The translations under genes and the position numbers were made by a program. The notes beneath the pieces are model-generated. The model did no database searches and was not told the DNA's origin. It worked only from the letters and a program-made list of their open reading frames with translations. DNA of 6,933 nucleotides from positions 1-6,933 of the forward strand of contig DATDBU010000148.1 in the NCBI GenBank assembly GCA_036524675.1, in the 5' to 3' direction. Origin of the DNA: DATDAW01 sp036524675 (GTDB lineage: Bacteria; Verrucomicrobiota; Verrucomicrobiia; Chthoniobacterales; DASVRZ01). Positions 1 through 6,840 of the stretch are shown piece after piece; the stretch's first letter is position 1; each line of letters opens with the position of its first letter.

Positions 1-927
1 GATCACGACGAAGGCCATGATGATTAGAAGGATGATGATGGACGCTGCGGAACCAGTTCCTGCGTCCAGGTAGTCGATAAGTTGCTGGCGGTTGTACACA
101 GCCATCGTTGCCATGTCTCCCTGGCCGCCGACCATTACGAAAAAGATGTCGAAGACACGCAGCGCGTCCAAAGTTCGGAAAATAACCGCGACCAAAAGCG
201 TGGGCATAAGCAGCGGCAATGTAATCCTGAAGAACTTCTTGATACCCGTGGCTCCGTCGATTTCCGCGGCTTCATAGAGTTCCGACGAGATGAGGCCGAG
301 GCCAGCTAGCAGGAGCAACGCCATGAAAGGAGTAGTCTTCCAGACGTCAACGGCGATGATAACAGGAAGTGCCGTCGCGGGTGTTGCAAGCCACGCGATC
401 TTTTCCGGGATGATGTGCAAATTGGTTAGGATAATATTTGCGACGCCATAAATGTCGTTGAACATCCATTTCCAGATCTGCGACGACACAACGGTGGGAA
501 TTGCCCAGGGAATCAACATGGCGATTCGAAGGAGTGTCCGTCCCTTGAACTTGGAATTGGCCACCAGAGCGATGATCAAACCGAGAACGACTTCGATGCT
601 CACCGAGAAGAACGCGAAAATGAGCGTGTTTGAGACGGAATGCCAGAAGTCGGGATCGGAAAAGATAAACGCATAATTTGCGATTCCAACGAAGCGCGGC
701 GGCGTGACTCCGTCCAGACGGTACTCCATGAAGGAGTATGCGATAACCTGGAAAAGAGGATAGCCGATGACGAGAGCAACCACGAAGACTGCTGGCAGGA
801 TGAGCCACCAGGCAAGTTTCTTCTGATGAGCCAATAAATCAGGAGTGCGAGGTCGTTTCCCGAAACGAGCGCCAGGACGAAGGTCAGGCTGGGCTTGATA
901 GTCCGACAATTGAGGAGTTTGAGCCAC
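1..927 (-). CDS. Carbohydrate ABC transporter permease, MalF/UgpA type (3' end beyond window)
   Basis: This is one of the two inner-membrane channel subunits of a sugar importer. It takes substrate from the binding protein encoded just upstream and couples to a cytoplasmic ATPase. Reading the minus strand gives 309 uninterrupted codons from GTG (925-927) to the edge, with no stop yet. The canonical EAA loop, which docks the ATPase, is at residues 219-241: EAAEIDGA, then KKFFRITLPLLMPTL. Hydrophobic segments lie at about residues 40-62, 94-117, 131-150, 182-212, 236-258 and 291-309, the six expected for this family. The last begins GTGSAASIII, so perhaps only 10-20 residues are missing. An in-frame TAA at 940-942 precedes the GTG, and no ATG lies between them, so GTG is the best start. 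No Shine-Dalgarno site is visible. The gene starts 31 bp after the binding-protein stop, as in an operon. The family call is firm; the substrate is not shown by the sequence. Confidence 0.93.
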   Translation of the reverse strand, partial: MAQTPQLSDYQAQPDLRPGARFGKRPRTPDLLAHQKKLAWWLILPAVFVVALVIGYPLFQVIAYSFMEYRLDGVTPPRFVGIANYAFIFSDPDFWHSVSNTLIFAFFSVSIEVVLGLIIALVANSKFKGRTLLRIAMLIPWAIPTVVSSQIWKWMFNDIYGVANIILTNLHIIPEKIAWLATPATALPVIIAVDVWKTTPFMALLLLAGLGLISSELYEAAEIDGATGIKKFFRITLPLLMPTLLVAVIFRTLDALRVFDIFFVMVGGQGDMATMAVYNRQQLIDYLDAGTGSAASIIILLIIMAFVVI

Positions 928-958
928 GGTAAAAGTGGGTTAGAGGTTTGGGCTTTTC

Positions 959-2254
959 TTATTTCACAGCGCGTTTGGCAACGCGCTCGACCTGCTGGAT
1001 GGCGCTTTCTGGAGTCGACCCGCCAGAGAGCGTCTTGTTCACGTTCTGAAAGAACGCAGTGGACACGAGATTGTAGTTCGCGGCAGTGATGGTCGACGGG
1101 CGAGCCACCGCATTTTCGAGAACCAGCTCGACGCTGCTGAACCAGGGATTTTTGGCGAGGACATCCGGATCGGAATATAGGGCGCGTAGAGTAGGAAGCA
1201 TGCTCAGCTGCACCGCTTGTTCCTTCTGCAATTCGGGCGAGGTGAGGTATTTAACCAGCTCAGCGGCGGCGTCCGGGTGTTTGGAATATTTGGAAACCAT
1301 CAGCTGCCAGCCGCCGAGAGTAGCCGCATGTACACCGTTTTCGCCACCCTTTGGCAGGACGGTCACGGCAAACTTTCCAGAGATAGTACTCTTCGGGTCC
1401 GCGCCAAGAGCATAGGCATAGGGCCAGTTGCGCATGAAAGCTGCGTTGCCGCTCTGCCAGACGTTTCGGGCTTCTTCCTCTCCGTAGGTAGTAACGCCTT
1501 TGGGGGAAATCGTTCCGACCCAGTTTTTGGCTATCGCCAGTGCTTTGATGGCATTCGGACTGTTAATGGTAATCTTTTTGTCGGAATCGATGATTGTGCC
1601 GCCGCCATAACTGTAAATCCACTCGAGGGCATTGCAGGATACGCTTTCACTGGCTTTTCCTTGGAAAACGAAGCCTTTGAAGTCCGGTTTGCCATCCTTG
1701 AGTTCGCCGTCCTGGATTGTCTTGGCTTGCGTTGTCAATTCTTCCCAGGTCTTTGGCGGTTCTTTAAAGCCGTATTTGGTCAATAGATCGGTGCGGTAGT
1801 ATAACATGCCCGCATCGGTATAGAAGGGCATGGCGACGAGCTGGCCATTAACTGTGTTGTTTGCCACAATACGTGGGAAATGCGCGCTTATTTCAGTTTC
1901 GGTGACGTACTTCTTTAGATCCACTGCATGGGGTGCTGCGATGCCGGGCCAGATCACGTCAATCATGTAAACGTCGACGTCGGGGCTTTTCGCTGCCCAG
2001 TATTGTTGGAACTGCTGGAGGGCTTGAGTGGAATCCGTGGGAGAACTGATGTACTCGAGCTTGTTACCTGTGGATTTGGCCCACGCTTCGGCTTTCGCCC
2101 GCGTCCATCGACCTCCTTCGCCACCGTCGGATCCGGCGGCGAGACGAAGTGTGATTCCCTCTGCCAGGGCGGCGGGGGTGAGTGCCAGTACTAATAGCGC
2201 GGGCGCAAGCCGGCGAAATACATGTTTCCCGAGGAGTGTTCTGAATGGTTTCAT
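959..2254 (-). CDS. Extracellular sugar-binding protein (family 1), probably trehalose/maltose/glucoside type
   Basis: This is the periplasmic receptor of the importer: it binds a sugar and delivers it to the permease pair. It has 431 residues, a usual length for the family. The N-terminus is a Sec signal peptide: basic MKPFRTLLGKHVFRR, a hydrophobic stretch at 16-26, and a likely cut after ALA at residue 31. There is no lipobox cysteine, so the mature protein should be soluble, which fits a Gram-negative envelope. Mature landmarks are AEAWAKSTGNKLEYI (56-70), QYWAAKSPDVDVYMIDVIWPG (about 84-104), a YYRTDLL segment followed by PPKTWEEL, and CNALEWIYSYGGG. This pattern resembles ThuE-like trehalose/maltose-binding proteins, but substrate assignment is an inference. 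It is the first gene of the minus-strand operon and lies divergent from the LacI-type repressor, which probably controls it. No Shine-Dalgarno motif precedes the ATG at 2252-2254. Confidence 0.93.
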   Translation of the reverse strand: MKPFRTLLGKHVFRRLAPALLVLALTPAALAEGITLRLAAGSDGGEGGRWTRAKAEAWAKSTGNKLEYISSPTDSTQALQQFQQYWAAKSPDVDVYMIDVIWPGIAAPHAVDLKKYVTETEISAHFPRIVANNTVNGQLVAMPFYTDAGMLYYRTDLLTKYGFKEPPKTWEELTTQAKTIQDGELKDGKPDFKGFVFQGKASESVSCNALEWIYSYGGGTIIDSDKKITINSPNAIKALAIAKNWVGTISPKGVTTYGEEEARNVWQSGNAAFMRNWPYAYALGADPKSTISGKFAVTVLPKGGENGVHAATLGGWQLMVSKYSKHPDAAAELVKYLTSPELQKEQAVQLSMLPTLRALYSDPDVLAKNPWFSSVELVLENAVARPSTITAANYNLVSTAFFQNVNKTLSGGSTPESAIQQVERVAKRAVK

Positions 2255-2342
2255 GGATGGTTATGCTAAGGGAGCTAACAGAGGTAAGCAGCCCCGTGCG
2301 TCGGGACCGCTGGTTGACGTGGAAGGAGAGATTCTTCAACTT

Positions 2343-2358
2343 CGTCCCGCGAGGGACG
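2343..2358. promoter_or_regulatory. Candidate LacI-family operator (16-bp palindrome with central CG)
   Basis: CGTCCCGCGAGGGACG pairs at seven of eight symmetric positions, and its axis falls between C and G. LacI-family operators are typically 14-20 bp palindromes with a central CG. It lies about 90 bp upstream of the binding-protein ATG. On the minus strand it follows directly after an AT-rich TTTAAA patch (2361-2366) that could serve as a -10, so a bound repressor could cover the transcription start. A stable RNA hairpin in the leader is the alternative reading. Confidence 0.4.
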
Positions 2359-2579
2359 TGTTTAAAATGGAGGTCGCGCTGCGCTGCTTGGGTAGGGACC
2401 TAGAGTTAACAACAGAGGCGCCGGCATGGCTGGGTAAAATGCGGCCGAAAACATTTCCGTTTTGCCAGGGGAACGAATGCTGGCTGTCACGCCGAATGAA
2501 TGAATGGAATGCGCTGGAGTAATTGGGGGCGGATCGCATTGGAGGGTGATTTCTGGAAAGGTTAAGCCAATCGGAATCT

Positions 2580-2647
2580 CTTGATGCTTAAAGAAAATCG
2601 ATCCACGCTGATGCGTCAACAGAAAATCTTGATCCATAAAGAAAATT
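2580..2647. repeat. Imperfect 20-bp direct repeat upstream of the repressor gene
   Basis: Two copies, 2580-2599 and 2628-2647, share 17 of 20 bases (CTTGAT.C.TAAAGAAAAT). They are set 48 bp apart. The second copy contains the promoter-like TTGATC box. An AGAAAATC..GATCCA block also recurs at 2592-2605 and 2621-2636. The copies may be binding sites for an autoregulator or the remnant of a small duplication. They overlap the possible but unlikely upstream starts of the repressor gene. Confidence 0.5.
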
Positions 2648-2657
2648 TTGCTATGGT
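2629..2657 (+). promoter_or_regulatory. Possible promoter of the LacI-type repressor gene
   Basis: TTGATC (2629-2634) and TATGGT (2652-2657) are separated by exactly 17 bp, and each matches four of six positions of the sigma-70 consensus boxes. Transcription would start near 2664, at or next to the ATG at 2665, which would give a leaderless or nearly leaderless message. The match is moderate and not proof. Confidence 0.35.
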
Positions 2658-2664
2658 CCTGGAA

Positions 2665-3723
2665 ATGAGACCAAGTTTAAAGGCGCGGGGTACCCTGATG
2701 GACGTTGCCAAGGCGGTCGGTGTTTCGCACACGACGGTCTCGAATGCCTTTAACCGCCCCGATCAGCTCTCGCCTGAGCTCCGGGAAAAGATCATCGCTG
2801 CAGCGCGTGCCATGAAATATTCCGGACCGAATCCGGCGGCGCGGATGTTGCGCACCGGTTTCGCTAAAACCATTGGCATGGTATGGTCGGACACACTGTA
2901 TCGAGCATTTGAGGATCCAGCTGCTTCGGCATTTCTGGGTGGGGTTGCTCAAGCGTGTGCAGAGCGCGGTCTCGGACTACTTCTCGTGCAGGGGCAGGAA
3001 ACGTCTTCCAGCATCATTCAAACCGCTGCTGTCGATGGCTTTATCCTCTATTCGGTGCCCAAAGATGACGAGACTCTCAAGGCAGCCCTGGGCCGTGGCT
3101 TGCCGATGGTTGCAATCGATCAAATTGTGCGACCCAAAATTCCGGTTATCGGGATTGATGATCGGACGGCCGCACGCGCTTGTGCCCAGCATCTGAAAGA
3201 TCTCGGACATCAACGATTTGCGATCGTGACCTTTGGTCTGAATATTGATGGGTTTACTGGGTTTGTTGATGAACGCCGGTTGACGAAGTGCCGCTTCACG
3301 CATGTGCGTGACCGGATTGCAGGCTATTTGGATGTGATTAGGGGCGAAGGATTGCCCGTAAAGATTTGGGAGTGTCTTTCCAGTACGGAAGAGGACGGGA
3401 GGATCGCGGCGGAGCATCTATTCGAGGATGGCCTTCGCCCGACCGCCATTTTGGCAGCCAGCGACCGCTTGGCGATTGGCGTGATCGAAGCCGCGCGTCG
3501 ACACCGGATTCGCGTGCCGCATGATCTTTCTGTTGTCGGCTTCGACGACATTCCGGCGGCGAAACTGGTGACGCCGCACCTGACGACCGTGCACCAGCCA
3601 TTCGCTGAGAAGGGGCGCATGGCTGTGTCGGCGCTGTTGGATGAAAAGGCGCCGCTTCGACGCGAGCTGCCGGCCACGCTTGAAATTCGTCGCTCCACGG
3701 CAAGCCCGCCCTCGAACAAGTAG
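2665..3723 (+). CDS. LacI-family transcriptional repressor
   Basis: This is a DNA-binding repressor that senses a small sugar-like ligand; from context it probably controls the divergent importer operon. With the start chosen here it has 352 residues, normal for the family. The helix-turn-helix is at residues 10-30 (TLMDVAKAVGVSHTTVSNAFN), followed by the rest of the DNA-binding domain and a hinge near NPAARMLRTG. The periplasmic-binding-protein-like sensor domain follows, with IGIDDRTAARACAQHL, GHQRFAIVTFG, AILAASDRLAIGVIEAARRHRIRVP and SVVGFDDIPAAKLVTPHLTTVHQP. A stretch of about 20 residues before VRDRIAGY is longer than in many relatives. The frame is open further upstream: TTG 2581, ATG 2584, ATG 2611 and ATG 2653 are possible starts. 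These would add 4-28 residues before the DNA-binding domain, and the longest lie in AT-rich repeat DNA. ATG 2665 gives the family-typical short lead-in. No start has a good Shine-Dalgarno site. Confidence 0.92.
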   Translation: MRPSLKARGTLMDVAKAVGVSHTTVSNAFNRPDQLSPELREKIIAAARAMKYSGPNPAARMLRTGFAKTIGMVWSDTLYRAFEDPAASAFLGGVAQACAERGLGLLLVQGQETSSSIIQTAAVDGFILYSVPKDDETLKAALGRGLPMVAIDQIVRPKIPVIGIDDRTAARACAQHLKDLGHQRFAIVTFGLNIDGFTGFVDERRLTKCRFTHVRDRIAGYLDVIRGEGLPVKIWECLSSTEEDGRIAAEHLFEDGLRPTAILAASDRLAIGVIEAARRHRIRVPHDLSVVGFDDIPAAKLVTPHLTTVHQPFAEKGRMAVSALLDEKAPLRRELPATLEIRRSTASPPSNK

Positions 3724-3821
3724 GTTGCCGATATTCGCAGCAGAATGGAATGGTAGTGGAGGATCCCGGTCGAAAATTTTCCCATTTCCTCGGTGACGTT
3801 TCGGGATAACTTCCACACCCC

Positions 3822-5360
3822 GTGTCTCAGAAAAATTCATCATCCAAAGCTGCAGCCAACGCCATTTCGCCCACCCGTTCGGAGGACTTCCCGGAGTGGT
3901 ACCAACAGGTCGTGCGTGCGGCACAGCTCGCTGAAAACTCAGAAGTTCGCGGAGCGATGGTCATTCGTCCGTGGGGTTACGGCATTTGGGAAAACATGCA
4001 GGCTGCTTTGAATGGGATGTTTAAGGCGACGGGACACCAGAACGCCTATTTTCCTTTGTTCATTCCTTTGAGTTACCTGGAGAAGGAGGCTGCGCACGTC
4101 GAGGGTTTTGCGAAGGAATGCGCGGTGGTCACCCATCACCGGCTCGAGGCGGACGCGGAGGGACGTTTAAGACCTGCGGCACCTTTGACGGAGCCGCTGG
4201 TTGTGAGGCCTACGTCGGAAACCATCATCGGAGCGACGTATGCCCGCTGGGTGCAATCCTATCGGGACCTGCCGATTTTGATCAATCAGTGGGCCAATGT
4301 CGTTCGCTGGGAGATGCGGCCACGTTTGTTCCTGCGCACTACGGAATTTCTCTGGCAGGAAGGGCATACCGTGCACGAAACGGCCGCTGAAGCGCTCGAG
4401 GAAACCGAAAAAATGCTGGGCGTTTACGAGACGTTTGCCCGGGAATGGCTGGCGGTGCCGGTGTTCCCTGGAGAGAAGTCGGCCTCGGAACGTTTTCCGG
4501 GTGCGGAACAGACGTTTACGATCGAAGCCATGGTGCAGGACCGGAAAGCCATTCAGGCCGGCACGTCGCATTTCCTGGGGCAGAACTTTTCCAAGGCGTC
4601 GGGAATCAAGTTCCAAACACGTGAAGGCGGCGAAGAATTTGGCTGGACGACGAGTTGGGGCCTCAGCACGCGGATGATCGGGACGGTGGTCATGGCGCAT
4701 GGCGATGATGACGGCGCGATTCTACCGCCGCGTATTGCGCCCGTGCATGTCGTGATATTGCCGATCTCTCCGAAAGAGGAAACCCGCGCAGAAGTCTTCG
4801 CCGCCTGCGAAAAACTGGCCACGACGCTACGCGCGCAAACGTACGCGGGCGAACCTGTCCGTGTGGAAGTCGACAAACGTGATCTCGGCGGCGGCGTAAA
4901 GAGCTGGGAATGGATCAAAAAAGGCGTGCCGATCCGAATCGAGATCGGTCCGCGCGACCTGGCGCAAGGGACCGCGGCTGTGAGTCGGCGTGATCAAGGC
5001 GTGAAGGAAAAGGCATTCCTGCCGTTGGCAGAGATTGTTTCTGGAATTGGAGATAGCCTTGCCTCGATTCAGTCAAACCTCTATACCCGCGCGAAAGCTT
5101 TCCGCGATGCCAATACGAAGGTGATCGATAGCAAGGAAGCGTTCTACGACTTCTTCAAAGGCGAGGGGACCGAGACTGGCGGATTTGCCCTGGCACATTG
5201 GAATGGCTCGGCGGAGATCGAGGCAAAAATCAAGGAAGACCTGAAAGTCACCATTCGATGCATACCTTTCGCCCGTGACGGCTTCGTGGCTGAACCAGGT
5301 ACTTGTATTTTCAGCGGAGAACCGAGTAAGCAGCGGGTGATTTTTGCGAAGTCATATTAG
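3822..5360 (+). CDS. proS: Prolyl-tRNA synthetase, archaeal/eukaryotic-like type (ProS type 3)
   Basis: This cytoplasmic enzyme attaches proline to tRNA-Pro using ATP. It has 512 residues and lacks the large editing insertion of the classical bacterial type, which marks it as the short archaeal-like class. The class II catalytic core is complete: the proline-site loop RPTSET at 129-134, motif 2 RWEMRPRLFLRTTEFLWQEGHT (about 162-183), GTSHFLGQNFSKASGI at 247-262 and motif 3 WGLSTRMIG at 279-287. The anticodon-binding domain spans about 305-400. The C-terminal domain ends in a tyrosine, as is typical of this class. Only two cysteines (480 and 495) remain where relatives with a zinc site have four. 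GTG 3822 is the only usable start: an in-frame TAA lies at 3807, and residues from DFPEWY (22-27) on are conserved. No Shine-Dalgarno site is seen. The 98-bp gap after the repressor gene shows no clear terminator or promoter. Confidence 0.97.
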   Translation: MSQKNSSSKAAANAISPTRSEDFPEWYQQVVRAAQLAENSEVRGAMVIRPWGYGIWENMQAALNGMFKATGHQNAYFPLFIPLSYLEKEAAHVEGFAKECAVVTHHRLEADAEGRLRPAAPLTEPLVVRPTSETIIGATYARWVQSYRDLPILINQWANVVRWEMRPRLFLRTTEFLWQEGHTVHETAAEALEETEKMLGVYETFAREWLAVPVFPGEKSASERFPGAEQTFTIEAMVQDRKAIQAGTSHFLGQNFSKASGIKFQTREGGEEFGWTTSWGLSTRMIGTVVMAHGDDDGAILPPRIAPVHVVILPISPKEETRAEVFAACEKLATTLRAQTYAGEPVRVEVDKRDLGGGVKSWEWIKKGVPIRIEIGPRDLAQGTAAVSRRDQGVKEKAFLPLAEIVSGIGDSLASIQSNLYTRAKAFRDANTKVIDSKEAFYDFFKGEGTETGGFALAHWNGSAEIEAKIKEDLKVTIRCIPFARDGFVAEPGTCIFSGEPSKQRVIFAKSY

Positions 5361-5400
5361 GCGCATATAGAAATGCGAAAGTCATTGGTCTTTTTGCCAA

Positions 5401-5428
5401 GAGGCTGATAAAACCTCCGGGTGGAGGT
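5401..5428 (+). promoter_or_regulatory. Hairpin enclosing the ribosome binding site, with a competing upstream pairing
   Basis: ACCTCC (5413-5418) and GGAGGT (5423-5428) form a perfect six-pair stem with a GGGT loop. GGAGGT is also the Shine-Dalgarno site of the membrane-protein gene, eight bases before its GTG at 5437. The CCTC part of the left arm can instead pair with GAGG at 5401-5404, which would leave the Shine-Dalgarno site free. The geometry is seen directly; regulation of translation by it is inferred. Confidence 0.45.
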
Positions 5429-5436
5429 AGTCAGCC

Positions 5437-6840
5437 GTGCAAGAAGTTAATTCCCCGTTGCGTGATGAGTCGGATCCGGAGCGTTTAACAGCGAGCTCGC
5501 CACCCGCGCAGCTGTCCCGGGTGTTTGCGTTTCCTGATCTATTTCCCCAGAAATGGCTGAACCCGCTGATGTTACTGCTGCTGGCCACATTGCCGCAGCT
5601 TATCCTGACCCTGCTGAATTGGAAAGATGGGAGTCTCATATGGAACGAGATGGATGTTTCGCAACGGACTCACGGGCTGATACTATTCTCTTTCCAAATC
5701 GCGTTGCTCGCTGGCAGCGCCATTACGGGCATTGTGTTGCGAATCCTGCGACGTAGGATTTCACCGGGTGTTGCGGGTGTGCTTTTGGTGGTTCCTTCTA
5801 TCTATTTGGCCGCGTTCGTTGTCCAAGGACAGCAAATCATTCCGGCGGGCATTCCACAGTGGATGCTCCCCTCGGATCAGCTCCTGTTTCACCAGTTTGC
5901 GCTAACAATGCCGACGGTCTTTTTTGGACTGCTTCGGCTGGTTTTGCTGCCGACGGCCTTGGAGGCGCGGACGGATTTTTTTATGGCAGCCGGAGTTTTC
6001 CTGGCGGCCGTGTTCGGCTGGCTGCCGGCAATGGCGGTGATCATTGGATTGCTCCCGGAGCCAGTTGCCGCTTTTCTAATGGCGATCACTTTGTTCGTGG
6101 CAATGGCTCTCTGCCTTGGAGCAATGCTTCGATTTACGGCGTGTGTGTATCACGCCAAACGAGGCACGAGCATCAGAAGCATTTCGCTAATTGCTTTGAT
6201 GCTCGGATTGATCTTGCCGGCTGCGGGAATGGCACTGAACGCGGCGATTCCATTTCCCGCGAGTTTTCAAACGCCCGGTGTTTATGGCGTGCTTCTAGCA
6301 AATGCCGTGTTCTTGATGCTGCCAGCGGTTCGGAATCCGTGGCTTCACCGGTTCATCTGGCTTGGACAATGCGCGACATTTCCATTTACGTTGTATTTCT
6401 TCTTAGCTTTTGTGTCGGTACTTCCTGTGGCGCCTTTAGCGATGTTCGCTTGTGGAGCAGGCATATTGATACTCGTGCCGCCAGCGCTGTTTGTGTTCCA
6501 CACGTCGCGAATTGCCGATGGTTTTTGCGAAGAAATTCGCGATGGACGGCGCATCGTCCCCGCCGCTTTGGGCGTGTGTGCGTGCCTGATTTTGCCAGCG
6601 TGGATCACAGGCCAGGCGATGGTCGATCGCCAGCAGCTCCAAGCGGCAATTAGATATTTTTATTCGCCGGAGTTTTCGCAGAATGCTCGTTTTGACGGAA
6701 ATCCCATCCGCGTGCGTCGGACATTAGTGAAGCTTCGAGATCAAAAGCTGGGCGCGCAATTGCCATTTATCTCCGAGTTTTACAACTGGATGGGGCGGTG
6801 TCGGAAATTTTGTGTTTTGGGTCGGGTTGTTAGTATTTGA
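5437..6840 (+). CDS. Polytopic membrane protein, MSEP-CTERM/PEP-CTERM integral-membrane-like, probably truncated
   Basis: The product has 467 residues with a hydrophilic N-terminus of about 35 residues, then roughly ten hydrophobic segments (about 41-60, 81-102, 111-131, 152-172, 181-204, 209-232, 247-268, 282-297, 309-329, 331-355, 374-392). A polar segment containing IRYFYSPEFSQNARF follows. Layout and phrases such as LNPLMLLLLATLPQLILTLL, GIPQWMLPSD and FPFTLYFFLAFVSVLPV resemble the membrane half of MSEP-CTERM and related PEP-CTERM integral proteins, which are linked to exosortase sorting. This is pattern memory, so moderately sure. Those proteins run to roughly 900 residues; this one lacks the soluble second half and the sorting tail. 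After YNWM (residue 452) the sequence becomes Arg/Cys-rich (GRCRKFC), coinciding with an insertion-sequence-like end, so the last ~15 codons are probably not native. The GTG start has a strong GGAGGT eight bases upstream. The gene lies 76 bp after proS. Confidence 0.75.
   Translation: MQEVNSPLRDESDPERLTASSPPAQLSRVFAFPDLFPQKWLNPLMLLLLATLPQLILTLLNWKDGSLIWNEMDVSQRTHGLILFSFQIALLAGSAITGIVLRILRRRISPGVAGVLLVVPSIYLAAFVVQGQQIIPAGIPQWMLPSDQLLFHQFALTMPTVFFGLLRLVLLPTALEARTDFFMAAGVFLAAVFGWLPAMAVIIGLLPEPVAAFLMAITLFVAMALCLGAMLRFTACVYHAKRGTSIRSISLIALMLGLILPAAGMALNAAIPFPASFQTPGVYGVLLANAVFLMLPAVRNPWLHRFIWLGQCATFPFTLYFFLAFVSVLPVAPLAMFACGAGILILVPPALFVFHTSRIADGFCEEIRDGRRIVPAALGVCACLILPAWITGQAMVDRQQLQAAIRYFYSPEFSQNARFDGNPIRVRRTLVKLRDQKLGAQLPFISEFYNWMGRCRKFCVLGRVVSI

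Larger units (their letters stand above)
2255..2664. promoter_or_regulatory. Divergent control region between the importer operon and the LacI-type repressor
   Basis: About 410 bp without a convincing gene separate the two divergently transcribed starts. The part next to the importer holds a 16-bp central-CG palindrome (2343-2358) and an AT-rich TTTAAA patch (2361-2366). The part next to the repressor holds a 20-bp imperfect direct repeat (2580-2599 and 2628-2647) and a promoter-like box pair (2629-2657). A plus-strand open frame crosses part of the region, up to 2522, but looks non-coding. I found no consensus sigma-70 promoter for the importer operon, so its promoter position is uncertain. 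Confidence 0.6.

Noticed and set aside
347..808. 153-codon minus-strand open frame in the left part
   Set aside because: It is frame-shifted relative to the continuous permease frame, which carries the EAA loop and six membrane segments. Its own product is Arg/His/Ser-rich.
2436..2455. AAATG...CATTT inverted repeat around CGGCCG in the control region
   Set aside because: Only five pairs flank a ten-base spacer, and there is no second copy or clear link to a promoter.
2494..2510. Short GAAT tandem run
   Set aside because: Three to four imperfect units are too few to call a meaningful repeat.
2028..2522. 164-codon plus-strand open frame crossing the binding-protein start and the control region
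   Set aside because: Half of it is antisense to the binding-protein gene. The rest has no recognisable motif, and no ribosome binding site precedes an internal start.
3772..3781. GAAAATTTTC palindrome before proS
   Set aside because: It is a simple 10-bp AT-rich palindrome with no promoter boxes or terminator stem around it; chance is likely.
4167..4700. 177-codon minus-strand open frame inside proS
   Set aside because: It is antisense to conserved catalytic motifs of ProS, and the product is rich in Arg, His and Pro, as expected of an antisense shadow frame.
5859..6653. 264-codon plus-strand open frame inside the membrane-protein gene
   Set aside because: It lies wholly inside the 5437-6840 frame, and its translation is Cys/Ser/Arg-rich without domain patterns. 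The overlapping frame has clear membrane-protein character and a strong ribosome binding site.
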